Source: Streptomyces musisoli
Lineage (GTDB): Bacteria; Actinomycetota; Actinomycetes; Streptomycetales; Streptomycetaceae
Direction: 5' to 3'
Length of the DNA stretch: 64,000 bases
Assembly: GCF_016741855.1 (NCBI RefSeq)
Contig: NZ_JAERRH010000005.1
Coordinates: 310,001 to 374,000, forward strand
Made by a program: the position numbers and the translations under genes. This document shows, piece by piece, positions 1 to 7,057 of the stretch. The notes beneath the pieces were generated by a model. It ran no database searches, was not told the DNA's origin, and saw only the letters and a program-made list of their open reading frames with translations. Within the stretch, counting starts at the first letter, position 1. Every line of letters starts with the position of its first letter.

Positions 1-923
1 GCGAGGCCCGTCCAGGCCGCGGCGATCAGGCCGGTCCGGGCGGCCAGCCGGGACAGCCGGGCCTGCTCCGTCTCCGCGGTCTCCGACATGGACCGGAAGT
101 GGCGCAGCAGGAACGGGCCCACGGCATGCACCCGGATCTCGGGGGCCGCGGCCGGCTCGGTGAGCAGACTGCTGATCAGCTGGCCGGCCCGGGCATGCTG
201 CACCCAGGTGTGGAAGGACTCGTAGCGCCGCCGGGCGTTGGTCAGCGCGCTCCAGGCGCTGGGCAGGGTCATGGTGATCAGCAGGGGCAGCAGCGCCGGA
301 TGCAGCACGGTGAGCACGCCCGCAGCGGCGATCAGCGAGATCATCGCGTTGATCACCCGGGCGCTGTAGCTGATCATGTGCCGGGCGGACCGGGCGCCGT
401 ACTGGGCCGTGTCCAGCAGCTTGTGGAAGGCGTGATCCTCGATCGCGGCCAGCTCGACGTTGGCCGCGCGCTCCAGGTACAGCTCGGTCGCCACCCGTTC
501 CACCTTGGGCTCCAGCCGCCCGGTGGCGTAGGTCGAGGCGGCCCGCAGCAGCGCGGCGACCAGCATCACGGCGGCCATCACGGCGAGGGCCGGGCCGGCC
601 GAGCGCAGCCGCTGCTCGATGTCCGGGCCGGTGAGCAGCTTGCCGAGCGCGTTGTTCACGGCGAGCAGGCTCACCGCCTGGGCCGCGCCCCGGCCCACCT
701 CGGCGGCCAGCATCACGCGTGCGGCCCCCGCGTCGGCCTGCCGGGCCAGCCGCAGGCTGGACGCCAGCATGCCGGGCAGCCGGAGCATCATCGCCCGGAA
801 GCTCAGCGCCATGAAGGCGTCCGCGTGCCGGTTCCAGCCCATGTCGTACCGCAGTGGGCCGCCGAACAGCAGCCGCTCCGACGCCGACACCACGGGCTCG
901 GCCGTCTCCCGCCTCTTCCTCAC
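1..923 (-). CDS. ABC exporter membrane/ATPase subunit (3' part outside window)
   Basis: Amino-terminal part of what appears to be a fused membrane-domain/ATPase ABC transporter; the gene runs off the left edge, so the nucleotide-binding domain is not visible. I take GTG 923 as the start because GGGAGG lies six bases upstream; the frame then stays open for 307 codons. After a basic cytosolic N-terminus (MRKRRETAEPVVSASERLL) there are hydrophobic stretches at about residues 110-130 (AVMAAVMLVAALLRA) and 190-220 (ISLIAAAGVLTVLHPALL). Between them lies the charged coupling-helix type segment with KVERVATELYLERAA. The pattern matches the transmembrane domain of ABC half-exporters. The substrate cannot be inferred. 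The neighbouring genes belong to a separate regulatory locus. Confidence 0.7.
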   Translation of the reverse strand, partial: MRKRRETAEPVVSASERLLFGGPLRYDMGWNRHADAFMALSFRAMMLRLPGMLASSLRLARQADAGAARVMLAAEVGRGAAQAVSLLAVNNALGKLLTGPDIEQRLRSAGPALAVMAAVMLVAALLRAASTYATGRLEPKVERVATELYLERAANVELAAIEDHAFHKLLDTAQYGARSARHMISYSARVINAMISLIAAAGVLTVLHPALLPLLITMTLPSAWSALTNARRRYESFHTWVQHARAGQLISSLLTEPAAAPEIRVHAVGPFLLRHFRSMSETAETEQARLSRLAARTGLIAAAWTGL

Positions 924-1268
924 CGTGACCTCCCGGACCCAGGACGGAACGGCCACTATCGCGGCCGGGGCGGCGGTCCGGCAGGGCGCGAGGGGACGCA
1001 CGAGGGGCGCGGTGGGAGCGCAGTCCGCGTGGCGGTGGGGCGGAGCGGGGCGGATGGAAGACCGTCCGCGGGTCGGGGGAGCCGTCCGCGTCAAGGCGGA
1101 GGGGGCGGGTGGACGCGATGGCGGAGCGGGTGGGTGGACGCCGTCCGCGTGAGCCGGTGGTGGCGTGAGCCGGTGGTGGCGTAAGCCGGTGATGGGCGGG
1201 AAGGCCCGGGGTGGGAGTAAGGCAGGGCGCTGGGTGCGGGCGGTGGGTGCGGGCGGTGGGTGTGGCGG
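924..1268. repeat. Intergenic region with two short tandem arrays
   Basis: No convincing gene. The right half is G-rich and repetitive. Three 16-bp units (gtgagccggtggtggc and variants) occupy 1149-1196, and three 13-bp units (consensus gtgggtgcgggcg) occupy about 1231-1268. The second array ends exactly where the stop codon of the minus-strand gene at 1269 begins, so it is the immediate 3' flank of that gene. The left part (924-1148) carries the upstream region of the ABC gene; I see no clear promoter in it. Confidence 0.6.
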
Positions 1269-1763
1269 TTACGCCGATACGGCCCGTGACCAGTCCGGGG
1301 CCGTGTCCGTCACCCGGCACAGGGCCAGGTACAGCGGGATCGGCGGGGTGTACGGGACCGTGCCTTCCGGGCGGTGGATCAGCCGGGCGGTACCGGTGAT
1401 CAGGGCGCCCGGGGCGTACTGGGCCGGGGCCGGCCACGGCAGGGCGTAGTCGGAGTCCGACGGAACGATCCACCACCAGTGCGAACCGTCGGCGTACACA
1501 CACCCCACCCGTGGCAGCCGGGGTACGACGAGCGGTCCGAGGCGGTCGGGTACGGCCACGGCGTCACAGCCGAGCGGGGCCGTCATGCCGTCCGGCAGCG
1601 GCAGCCGGCGGTCCGGACCCGGGGCCGGGCGCCGGCGCTGCAGACGCACGAGGGTGTTCAGGCCGATGGCGTGGTCCTGGCCCATACGGGCATTGCGGCC
1701 GATGGCGTGCTCCTGTCCGGTTCCGATGCCGCCGGGGTGCCCGGCGCCGCCGCCGCTCCTCAC
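1269..1763 (-). CDS. Small conserved Streptomyces protein, partner of the adjacent ATPase
   Basis: About 164 residues of unknown function. The C-terminal two thirds look conserved and non-random (VGCVYADGSHWWWIVPSDSD, then a Pro-rich stretch and LALCRVTDTAPDW), a pattern I associate with small Streptomyces proteins encoded beside HATPase_c regulators. The N-terminal 40 residues are low complexity with an internal repeat (HAIGRNARMGQDHAIGLN) and may not be translated; a start nearer MTAPLG is possible. The GTG start overlaps the TGA stop of the upstream ATPase gene (GTGA), so the two are probably translationally coupled. There are no membrane segments or signal peptide. Function is not known. 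Confidence 0.7.
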   Translation of the reverse strand: MRSGGGAGHPGGIGTGQEHAIGRNARMGQDHAIGLNTLVRLQRRRPAPGPDRRLPLPDGMTAPLGCDAVAVPDRLGPLVVPRLPRVGCVYADGSHWWWIVPSDSDYALPWPAPAQYAPGALITGTARLIHRPEGTVPYTPPIPLYLALCRVTDTAPDWSRAVSA

Positions 1764-2629
1764 GGCCGCTCCCCGCGCAGGGGCTGCTCCGGAGCGCGGT
1801 ACGCGCGCTGCTGCGGCGCCGTGTGCCGGAGCTGTTCGGGATGCGTGGCGTGCCGGTGCTGCTCTGGGCGGGTGGCGTGCGGATGCTGCTCGGGATGGCC
1901 GGCGTGCGGGTATTGCTCGGGATGGCCGGCGTGCGGATGCTGCTCCGGACGGGTGATGTGCCGGTGCTGTCCCGCCGTTCCGTGCCGGTACTGCTCAGGC
2001 GCCCGTCGGCTCGCCTCGGCCGGCTGCTCCTGGTCGGAGTCGTCCGGGCGGCCCGGCTTCGGGCGGGCACCCCAGCCGAGGTCGCACCGCACCTCGGGGG
2101 TGCCGGCGGCCGGGTCGGTCCGGCGGGGCAGTTCCGCCCAGACCAGCAGGCCGGGGCCGTGCTCCTGGACACCCCAGGCCCGGCACAGCGCGTCGACGAG
2201 AAGCAACCCCCTCCCGTGCTCCTCATCGGGTCGCTGCGGTGACGGGTGGGGTTCGCCAGGAGCACAGCCCTCGTCTCGCACGGCTATGCGCACCGTGTCG
2301 TCATGGGCGTGCAGTTCGCACACGACCCGGCCGCTCGCCGTGTGCACGATCGCGTTGGTGACCAGCTCGGACACGACCAGGGCCGCGTTGTCACAGGTGT
2401 CCACGCAGACCGACCAGCCCGACAGCCGGGCCTGTGCCAGGCGTCTCGCTCGGGCGACGGAACCCGGATGTGCGGCCAGTTCGAAGCGGAACCTGCGCTC
2501 GGCAGCGCCTTCCTGCGGAAGCGCTCCCTCGCCCTCGCTCGAACCGGCTCGCGCGGTGGGACCCCGATCGGCGCCGGGACCGGAACGGTGTGCGGCGGCG
2601 TCTGTTCCTAAAGGCGCGGACGGAATCAC
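1760..2629 (-). CDS. HATPase_c anti-sigma-like ATP-binding regulator with His-rich tail and a TTA codon
   Basis: Serine-kinase-type ATP-binding protein (RsbW/SpoIIAB fold). The domain runs from RRFRFELAAHPGSVARARR to VWAELPRR. The N box is seen in ALVVSELVTNAIVHTA, and the later ATP-lid motifs are DEG (VRDEGCAPGEP) and GRGLLLVDALC. Such proteins bind sigma factors, anti-sigma antagonists or, in whiJ-like loci, unknown partners. The C-terminal third is a histidine-rich repeat (see 1814-1999). Start choice is uncertain: GTG 2629, GTG 2638 or TTG 2665. All three include the TTA leucine codon at 2609-2611, which is rare in Streptomyces and is read by the bldA tRNA. It is divergent from the XRE/DUF397 pair and coupled to the small downstream gene. 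Confidence 0.85.
   Translation of the reverse strand: MIPSAPLGTDAAAHRSGPGADRGPTARAGSSEGEGALPQEGAAERRFRFELAAHPGSVARARRLAQARLSGWSVCVDTCDNAALVVSELVTNAIVHTASGRVVCELHAHDDTVRIAVRDEGCAPGEPHPSPQRPDEEHGRGLLLVDALCRAWGVQEHGPGLLVWAELPRRTDPAAGTPEVRCDLGWGARPKPGRPDDSDQEQPAEASRRAPEQYRHGTAGQHRHITRPEQHPHAGHPEQYPHAGHPEQHPHATRPEQHRHATHPEQLRHTAPQQRAYRAPEQPLRGERP
1814..1999 (-). repeat. 27-bp tandem repeat encoding His-rich PEQxxHAxx units
   Basis: Inside the ATPase gene, about seven imperfect 27-bp units encode nine-residue repeats of the form PEQ-x-x-H-A-x-x (examples PEQHPHAGH, PEQYPHAGH, PEQHPHATR, PEQHRHATH). The segment contains many histidines and lies outside the ATP-binding fold. Repeat number is likely to vary between strains. 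Metal binding is a possibility that the sequence alone does not establish. Confidence 0.85.
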
Positions 2630-2669
2630 GCCTGCCACTATCTCCCTGCCACGGACACTTGGCAAGAGT

Positions 2670-2690
2670 CACTCTGAAAATTGCAGAGTG
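2670..2690. promoter_or_regulatory. Inverted repeat in the divergent ATPase / XRE promoter
   Basis: Perfect 7-bp inverted repeat CACTCTG (2670-2676), 7-base A/T-rich spacer, CAGAGTG (2684-2690), in the region between the divergent ATPase and XRE genes. The flanks extend it imperfectly (GAGTCA on the left, TGACTC at 2696-2701 on the right). Its position and symmetry suit an operator for the dimeric helix-turn-helix protein encoded at 2855. Binding is inferred. Confidence 0.6.
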
Positions 2691-2854
2691 CAGTGTGACT
2701 CGGTCAGAGGCCGTGGCACACTGCTCGCAACAGCACCTCGCGCGGCGCCAATTGGAGTCGTCGGAGATCCGATCCGATCTTCGAATGAACCTTCGAATGG
2801 CGCCGCAGGGCTGTCGGGAAACTTTCGGTGGAGGCTTACGGTGGAGGTGGGAGC

Positions 2855-3715
2855 GTGAGCGAACCGCGGTCCGCGCCGACGGTTGGCCAGGTGGTCCTCG
2901 GCCGGCGCCTGCTGGACCTGCGGGAACGCGCCGGACTGAAGCGCGAGGAGGCCGCCCGCGTCCTCCGCGTGGCCCCCGCCACCGTCCGCCGCATGGAGAT
3001 GGCCGAGGTCGCCCTCAAAATCCCGTACCTGCAACTGCTGCTGAAGGCGTACGGCGTCCCCGACGACGAGGCCGAGGTCTTCGTCCAGCTGGCCGAGGAG
3101 GCGAACCTTCCCGGCTGGTGGCAGCGGTTCCACGACATCCTGCCCAACTGGTTCTCGATGTACGTCAGTCTCGAGGGCGCGGCCGGCCTCATCCGCTCCT
3201 ACGAGCCGCACTTCGTCCCCGGCCTGCTGCAGACCGAGGACTATGCGCGCGCGGTGCTGAAGTCCGGCGCCATCGGCCAGACGAGTCCGGAAGACATCGA
3301 GCGGCACGTCGCGCTGCGCATGCAACGCCAGGAACTGCTCACCCGCCCCGACGCCCCCCGCTTCTGGGCGGTGATGGACGAGACCGCCCTGCGCCGCCCG
3401 GTCGGCGGCCCGGAGGTGATGCGCGCGCAGATCGACAAGTTGCTCGAGGCCACGAAGCTGGCCCATGTGACGCTCCAGGTCGCCCCGTTCGCCAACGGGC
3501 CGCACCCGGGAACGTACGGGCCCTTCGTGCTGTTCCGATTTGCCATGTCAGAACTGCCGGACATGGTCTACAGCGAGTACCTGACCGGCGCGGTCTACCT
3601 GGACGCGCGCACCGAGGTGGCGACCCACCTGGAGGTCATGGACCGCATGGCGGCGCAGGCCGCTACGGCACAACGCACGAAGGAGATCCTCCTGGATCTC
3701 CGCAAGGAGCTGTGA
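2855..3715 (+). CDS. WhiJ-like XRE-family regulator (HTH + DUF5753)
   Basis: 286-residue DNA-binding protein. The N-terminal helix-turn-helix (about residues 10-65) has VVLGRRLLDLRERAGLKREE followed by VAPATVRRMEMAE. The remainder is the DUF5753 domain, recognised from LPNWFSMYVSLEGAA, YEPHFVPGLLQTEDYARAVL and HVTLQVAPFANGPHPG. Such proteins pair with DUF397 proteins and with HATPase_c proteins in many paralogous Streptomyces loci, of which whiJ is the best known; they influence development. GTG 2855 is preferred over GTG 2828 because GGAGGT sits six bases upstream. The stop codon directly abuts the DUF397 start. The divergent inverted repeat at 2670 is the likely operator. Confidence 0.9.
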   Translation: MSEPRSAPTVGQVVLGRRLLDLRERAGLKREEAARVLRVAPATVRRMEMAEVALKIPYLQLLLKAYGVPDDEAEVFVQLAEEANLPGWWQRFHDILPNWFSMYVSLEGAAGLIRSYEPHFVPGLLQTEDYARAVLKSGAIGQTSPEDIERHVALRMQRQELLTRPDAPRFWAVMDETALRRPVGGPEVMRAQIDKLLEATKLAHVTLQVAPFANGPHPGTYGPFVLFRFAMSELPDMVYSEYLTGAVYLDARTEVATHLEVMDRMAAQAATAQRTKEILLDLRKEL

Positions 3716-3970
3716 ATGGATCGCATCAGTCCGCGCGGGCGCGTCTACAACGGCATGCCGGCGCGGGAGTTGGGCAGCGAAGGGTGGCACAAACCCTGGA
3801 GCGGCGGCAACGGCGGAAACTGCCTGGAGGCGATGAAGCTGGCCGACGGCCGGATCGCGGTGCGCCAGTCGACCGACCCGGACGGGCCGGCGCTGATCTA
3901 CACCATGGACGAGATGACCGCGTTCATCGAGGGCGCCAAGGCGGGGGAGGCCGACTTCCTGCTGTCCTGA
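3716..3970 (+). CDS. DUF397 protein, partner of the XRE regulator
   Basis: 84 residues with the DUF397 pattern: W-x-K-x-W-S-G-G-N-G-G-N-C-L-E (HKPWSGGNGGNCLEA), VAVRQST-like IAVRQSTDPDGPALIYT, and a C-terminal Phe-rich helix. The ATG follows the XRE stop with no gap (TGAATG), so translation is coupled. In whiJ-type loci the DUF397 protein is thought to modulate the DNA-binding partner, possibly by direct contact; no enzymatic motif is visible. It is slightly longer than the usual 60-70 residues because of a 20-residue N-terminal extension. Confidence 0.92.
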   Translation: MDRISPRGRVYNGMPARELGSEGWHKPWSGGNGGNCLEAMKLADGRIAVRQSTDPDGPALIYTMDEMTAFIEGAKAGEADFLLS

Positions 3971-4087
3971 ACACACCGGCGGCCGGGCACCGCGGCCGTG
4001 GACGGTTTTTATCCCTTGCTCGTTTGCAACTTCCCCTTGTGACAGTGACTTGATGCTTCCACGCGTCCGACGCTTACGGAGCGCCGC

Positions 4088-4897
4088 ATGACAGGCCAGG
4101 ACCCGACGGCCATCGGGATCGACACCAGCAAGCCGCATCCCGCGCGGATATACGACTGGTATCTCGGCGGCAAGGACAACTACCCGGTCGACGAGGCGAT
4201 GGGCCGGCAGATGCTGGCCCTGGAACCCCGGGTGCCGGTGATGGCCCGGGTCAACCGCGCGTTCATGCACCGGGCCACGCGCTGGCTGGCCCAGCAGGGT
4301 GTGCGGCAGTTCCTGGACATCGGCACCGGCATACCGACCGAGCCGAACCTGCACCAGGTCGCCCAGCGGATCGCACCCGACGCCCGGGTCGTCTACTGCG
4401 ACAACGACCCGATCGTGCTGGCCCACGCGGCGGCCCTGCTGCGCAGCACCCCGGAGGGCGTCACCGAGTACCTCCAGGCCGACGTGCGCGACCCGGACGC
4501 CATCGTCGAGGGCGCAGGGCGGATCCTGGACCTCGGCCGGCCGGTCGCCCTCTCCCTCATCGCCCTGCTGCACTTCGTCTCCGACGAGGACGGCGCGCAC
4601 GCCCTCGTCTCCCGGCTGCTGTCCGCCCTGCCGTCCGGCAGCTACCTGATGATGACCCACGCCACCGCCGACTTCACCCCGGAGGAGTCGGCGGCGGCCA
4701 CCGAGAAGCTCAAGGCCGCCGGCATCACCCTCGCCCTGCGCTCCCGCGAGGAGTTCGCCGGCTTCTTCACCGGCCTCGAACCGGTCGAACCCGGCGTAGA
4801 GATCGTGCACCGGTGGCACCCCGAGCTGGGCGAGCCGGTGCCGGGCCAGGACGACGGCGTCATCCCGGGCTACGGGGCGGTGGCGCGCAAGCCGTAG
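4088..4897 (+). CDS. SAM-dependent methyltransferase, DUF574 family
   Basis: 269 residues. The hallmark N-terminus of the actinobacterial DUF574 methyltransferases is present (KPHPARIYDWYLGGKDNYPVD), followed by the SAM-binding glycine motif FLDIGTGIPTEPNLH (about residues 77-92), an acidic strand end VVYCDNDPIVLAHA and the DVRDP loop. The family is abundant in Streptomyces, its structure is a Rossmann-fold methyltransferase, and natural substrates are mostly unknown. It follows the whiJ-like pair by 117 bases with its own upstream region (an A/T-rich patch near 4005-4035) and is probably transcribed separately. ATG 4088 is preceded by GGAGCGCCGC. Confidence 0.88.
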   Translation: MTGQDPTAIGIDTSKPHPARIYDWYLGGKDNYPVDEAMGRQMLALEPRVPVMARVNRAFMHRATRWLAQQGVRQFLDIGTGIPTEPNLHQVAQRIAPDARVVYCDNDPIVLAHAAALLRSTPEGVTEYLQADVRDPDAIVEGAGRILDLGRPVALSLIALLHFVSDEDGAHALVSRLLSALPSGSYLMMTHATADFTPEESAAATEKLKAAGITLALRSREEFAGFFTGLEPVEPGVEIVHRWHPELGEPVPGQDDGVIPGYGAVARKP

Positions 4898-4994
4898 CAC
4901 CGGCCGGCCGCGCCCCGGACGTCGGCCAACCAGCTGCCGGGTCGCCTCCGCCACCGCCCCCGGTCTCCGCGGGTCCTTCCGGCCGTCCCGGTCC

Positions 4995-6434
4995 TCACCC
5001 CGGCGGCAGCACCCCGCACAGCGCCTCCAGCGCCGCCCCGTAGGCGTGTTCGGCCGGGGTCGCGTACCCCACCACCAGTCCGTCCCCGGCCGCCGTCGGG
5101 TTCTGCGGGTGCCGGAACGCGGCGAGGCCGTCGAGGGCGATGCCCTGCCACGCGGCGGCCTTCACCGTCGACCGTTCCGTACCGGCCGGCAGCCGCAGCA
5201 CCGCGTGCAGCCCCGCCGCGATGCCCGTCACCTCGATGTGCGGCGCCTGCGCGGCGAGCGCGGCGACGAGCCGGTCCCGCCGGCGCCGGTACTGCTGCCG
5301 CATGCGCCGCACATGACGGTCGTACGACCCACCGGCGACGAAGTCCGCGAGCGCGAGCTGGTCCAGGACGCTCGCCCACGCCTCCCGCTCGCCCTTGGCC
5401 GCCAGCACCGGCCCCACGTACCGCTGCGGCAGGACCATCCAGCCCAGCCGCAGCGCCGGTGACAGACTCTTGCTGACCGACCCGATGTGGATCACCCGCT
5501 CCGGGTCGAGCCCCTGAAGCGCGCCCACGGGCCGGCGGTCGTACCGGAACTCGCCGTCGTAGTCGTCCTCCAGCACCACCGCCCCCCGCGCGCGTGCCCA
5601 GTCGATCACCGCGGCCCGGCGTTCCGGGTGCAGCGGACCGCCGGTCGGGAACTGGTGCGCGGGCGTCAGCAGCACCGCCCGCTCGCGCCCGAGCGCGTCC
5701 ACCCGAGCGCCGTGCTCGTCCAGCGGCAGCGGCACGGTGCGCACCCCGGCCGCCGCGAGCAGATCCCGGTGGAAGCCCAGCCCGTACCCCTCCACGCCGA
5801 GCGGACCGCGCAGCACCCCGCCCGCGGCCGGCCCGTCCCGGGTGCCCCGGCCGAAGAGGAGCCGCAGCGCGTGCGCGAAACCCGAGCAGATCACGATCCG
5901 GTCCGGCTCGGTACGCACCCCACGCGCGCGTGCCAGGTATTCCGCCAGCGCCCGGCGCAGTTCCGGGCGCCCGGCGGGATCGCCCGGCCCGAACGCCTCG
6001 TTCGGCGCCGCCTGCAGCGCCCGGCGGTACGAGGCCGTCCAGGCCGCCCGCGGGAAGGCCGACGCGTCCGGCGTGCCCTGTCGCAGGTCGTACCGCGGGC
6101 CACGCGTGCGCAGAGGCGTCTTCGCGGGTGTCCGCGGGTTCCGGCCCAGTGGCTCGGCCCGCCCGGCGACCCTGGTCCCCGAACCCTGCCGGGCGGTCAG
6201 CCAGCCCTCCGCGACCAGCTCCGCGTACGCGTCGGCCACCGTGTTGCGAGCCACACCAAGGTCGGCGGCGAGCGACCGGTACGGCGGCAGCCGGGTGCCC
6301 GGCGCCAGCCGGCCGCTGCGCACGGCCTCCCGCAGCGCCCCGGTCAGCGCCGCCCGCCGGCTCCCCGGTCCCGACAGCTCCAGATGCAGGTCGGCCCCGA
6401 TCCGCTCCGCCGAATTGACCCACGATCCCGTCAT
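4995..6434 (-). CDS. MocR-type regulator (GntR HTH fused to aminotransferase-like domain)
   Basis: 479 residues. Residues about 15-85 form a GntR winged helix (LREAVRSGRLAPGTRLPPYR, then DLGVARNTVADAYAELVAEGW). A long linker leads to a fold-type I PLP domain with TPAHQFPTGGPL, EDDYDGEFRYDR and the probable Schiff-base lysine in GSVSKSLSPALRLGW. MocR proteins use PLP or a PLP-amino acid adduct as effector and usually regulate a divergent gene; here that is the AhpD-like gene 47 bases away. I prefer ATG 6434 because homologues start close to the HTH; ATG 6467 would add 11 residues but overlap the promoter of the divergent gene. Confidence 0.92.
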   Translation of the reverse strand: MTGSWVNSAERIGADLHLELSGPGSRRAALTGALREAVRSGRLAPGTRLPPYRSLAADLGVARNTVADAYAELVAEGWLTARQGSGTRVAGRAEPLGRNPRTPAKTPLRTRGPRYDLRQGTPDASAFPRAAWTASYRRALQAAPNEAFGPGDPAGRPELRRALAEYLARARGVRTEPDRIVICSGFAHALRLLFGRGTRDGPAAGGVLRGPLGVEGYGLGFHRDLLAAAGVRTVPLPLDEHGARVDALGRERAVLLTPAHQFPTGGPLHPERRAAVIDWARARGAVVLEDDYDGEFRYDRRPVGALQGLDPERVIHIGSVSKSLSPALRLGWMVLPQRYVGPVLAAKGEREAWASVLDQLALADFVAGGSYDRHVRRMRQQYRRRRDRLVAALAAQAPHIEVTGIAAGLHAVLRLPAGTERSTVKAAAWQGIALDGLAAFRHPQNPTAAGDGLVVGYATPAEHAYGAALEALCGVLPPG

Positions 6435-6481
6435 GGAAGTGCACCCTACAGCCGGTCTTTTCGCCACCTAGGTTGGAGCAC

Positions 6482-7003
6482 ATGACGACGAACGCGAACA
6501 CCGCCGCCGCCCTCGACCCCACCGCCGGGATCGCCGCCGCCGAGGCCGCCCGCACCCGCCTGGACTTCGCCAAGTCCGCACCGAAGGTCTTCCGCGCGAT
6601 CATCGGCCTCGACGCCGCCGCCCGCGCCGGCCTCGACCCGGCCCTGGTCGAACTGATCCAGATCCGTGCCTCCCACCTCAACCACTGCGCCTACTGCCTG
6701 CACATGCACACCAACGACGCCCGCAAGGCCGGCGAGAGCGAGGACCGGCTCCACATGGTCGCCGTCTGGCGCGAGGCCCGGCACTTCTTCACCCCGAAGG
6801 AACAGGCCGCCCTCGCCCTGACGGAAGCGGTGACCCTCGTCGCCGACGGCGGCGTCCCCGACACCGTCTACGCCGAGGCCGCCGCCCACTTCGAGGACCA
6901 GGAACTGGCCCAGGTGCTCTCCCTGATCCTCACGATCAACACGTGGAACCGCGTGGCCCTGGCCACGGGGAAGGTGGCGGGCACGGACGAGCGCAAGCCC
7001 TGA
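6482..7003 (+). CDS. AhpD-like / carboxymuconolactone decarboxylase family protein
   Basis: 173 residues with the alkylhydroperoxidase AhpD core: IRASHLNHCAYCLHMHTNDA holds the redox pair CxxC and the downstream histidine (C-A-Y-C-L-H-M-H). In AhpD these cysteines reduce peroxides; in other members they act in undefined redox chemistry. ATG 6482 is preceded by GGAG at short distance. A TAGGTT at 6469-6474 lies in -10 position, placing transcription start close to the ATG. The gene is divergent from the MocR regulator, so PLP- or amine-responsive control is plausible. The true substrate is unknown. Confidence 0.88.
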   Translation: MTTNANTAAALDPTAGIAAAEAARTRLDFAKSAPKVFRAIIGLDAAARAGLDPALVELIQIRASHLNHCAYCLHMHTNDARKAGESEDRLHMVAVWREARHFFTPKEQAALALTEAVTLVADGGVPDTVYAEAAAHFEDQELAQVLSLILTINTWNRVALATGKVAGTDERKP

Positions 7004-7057
7004 CGACCCCACCGGCGGGGGGACGCCCCGGCTCTCCGCGCCCCCTCGGGCAACGCC

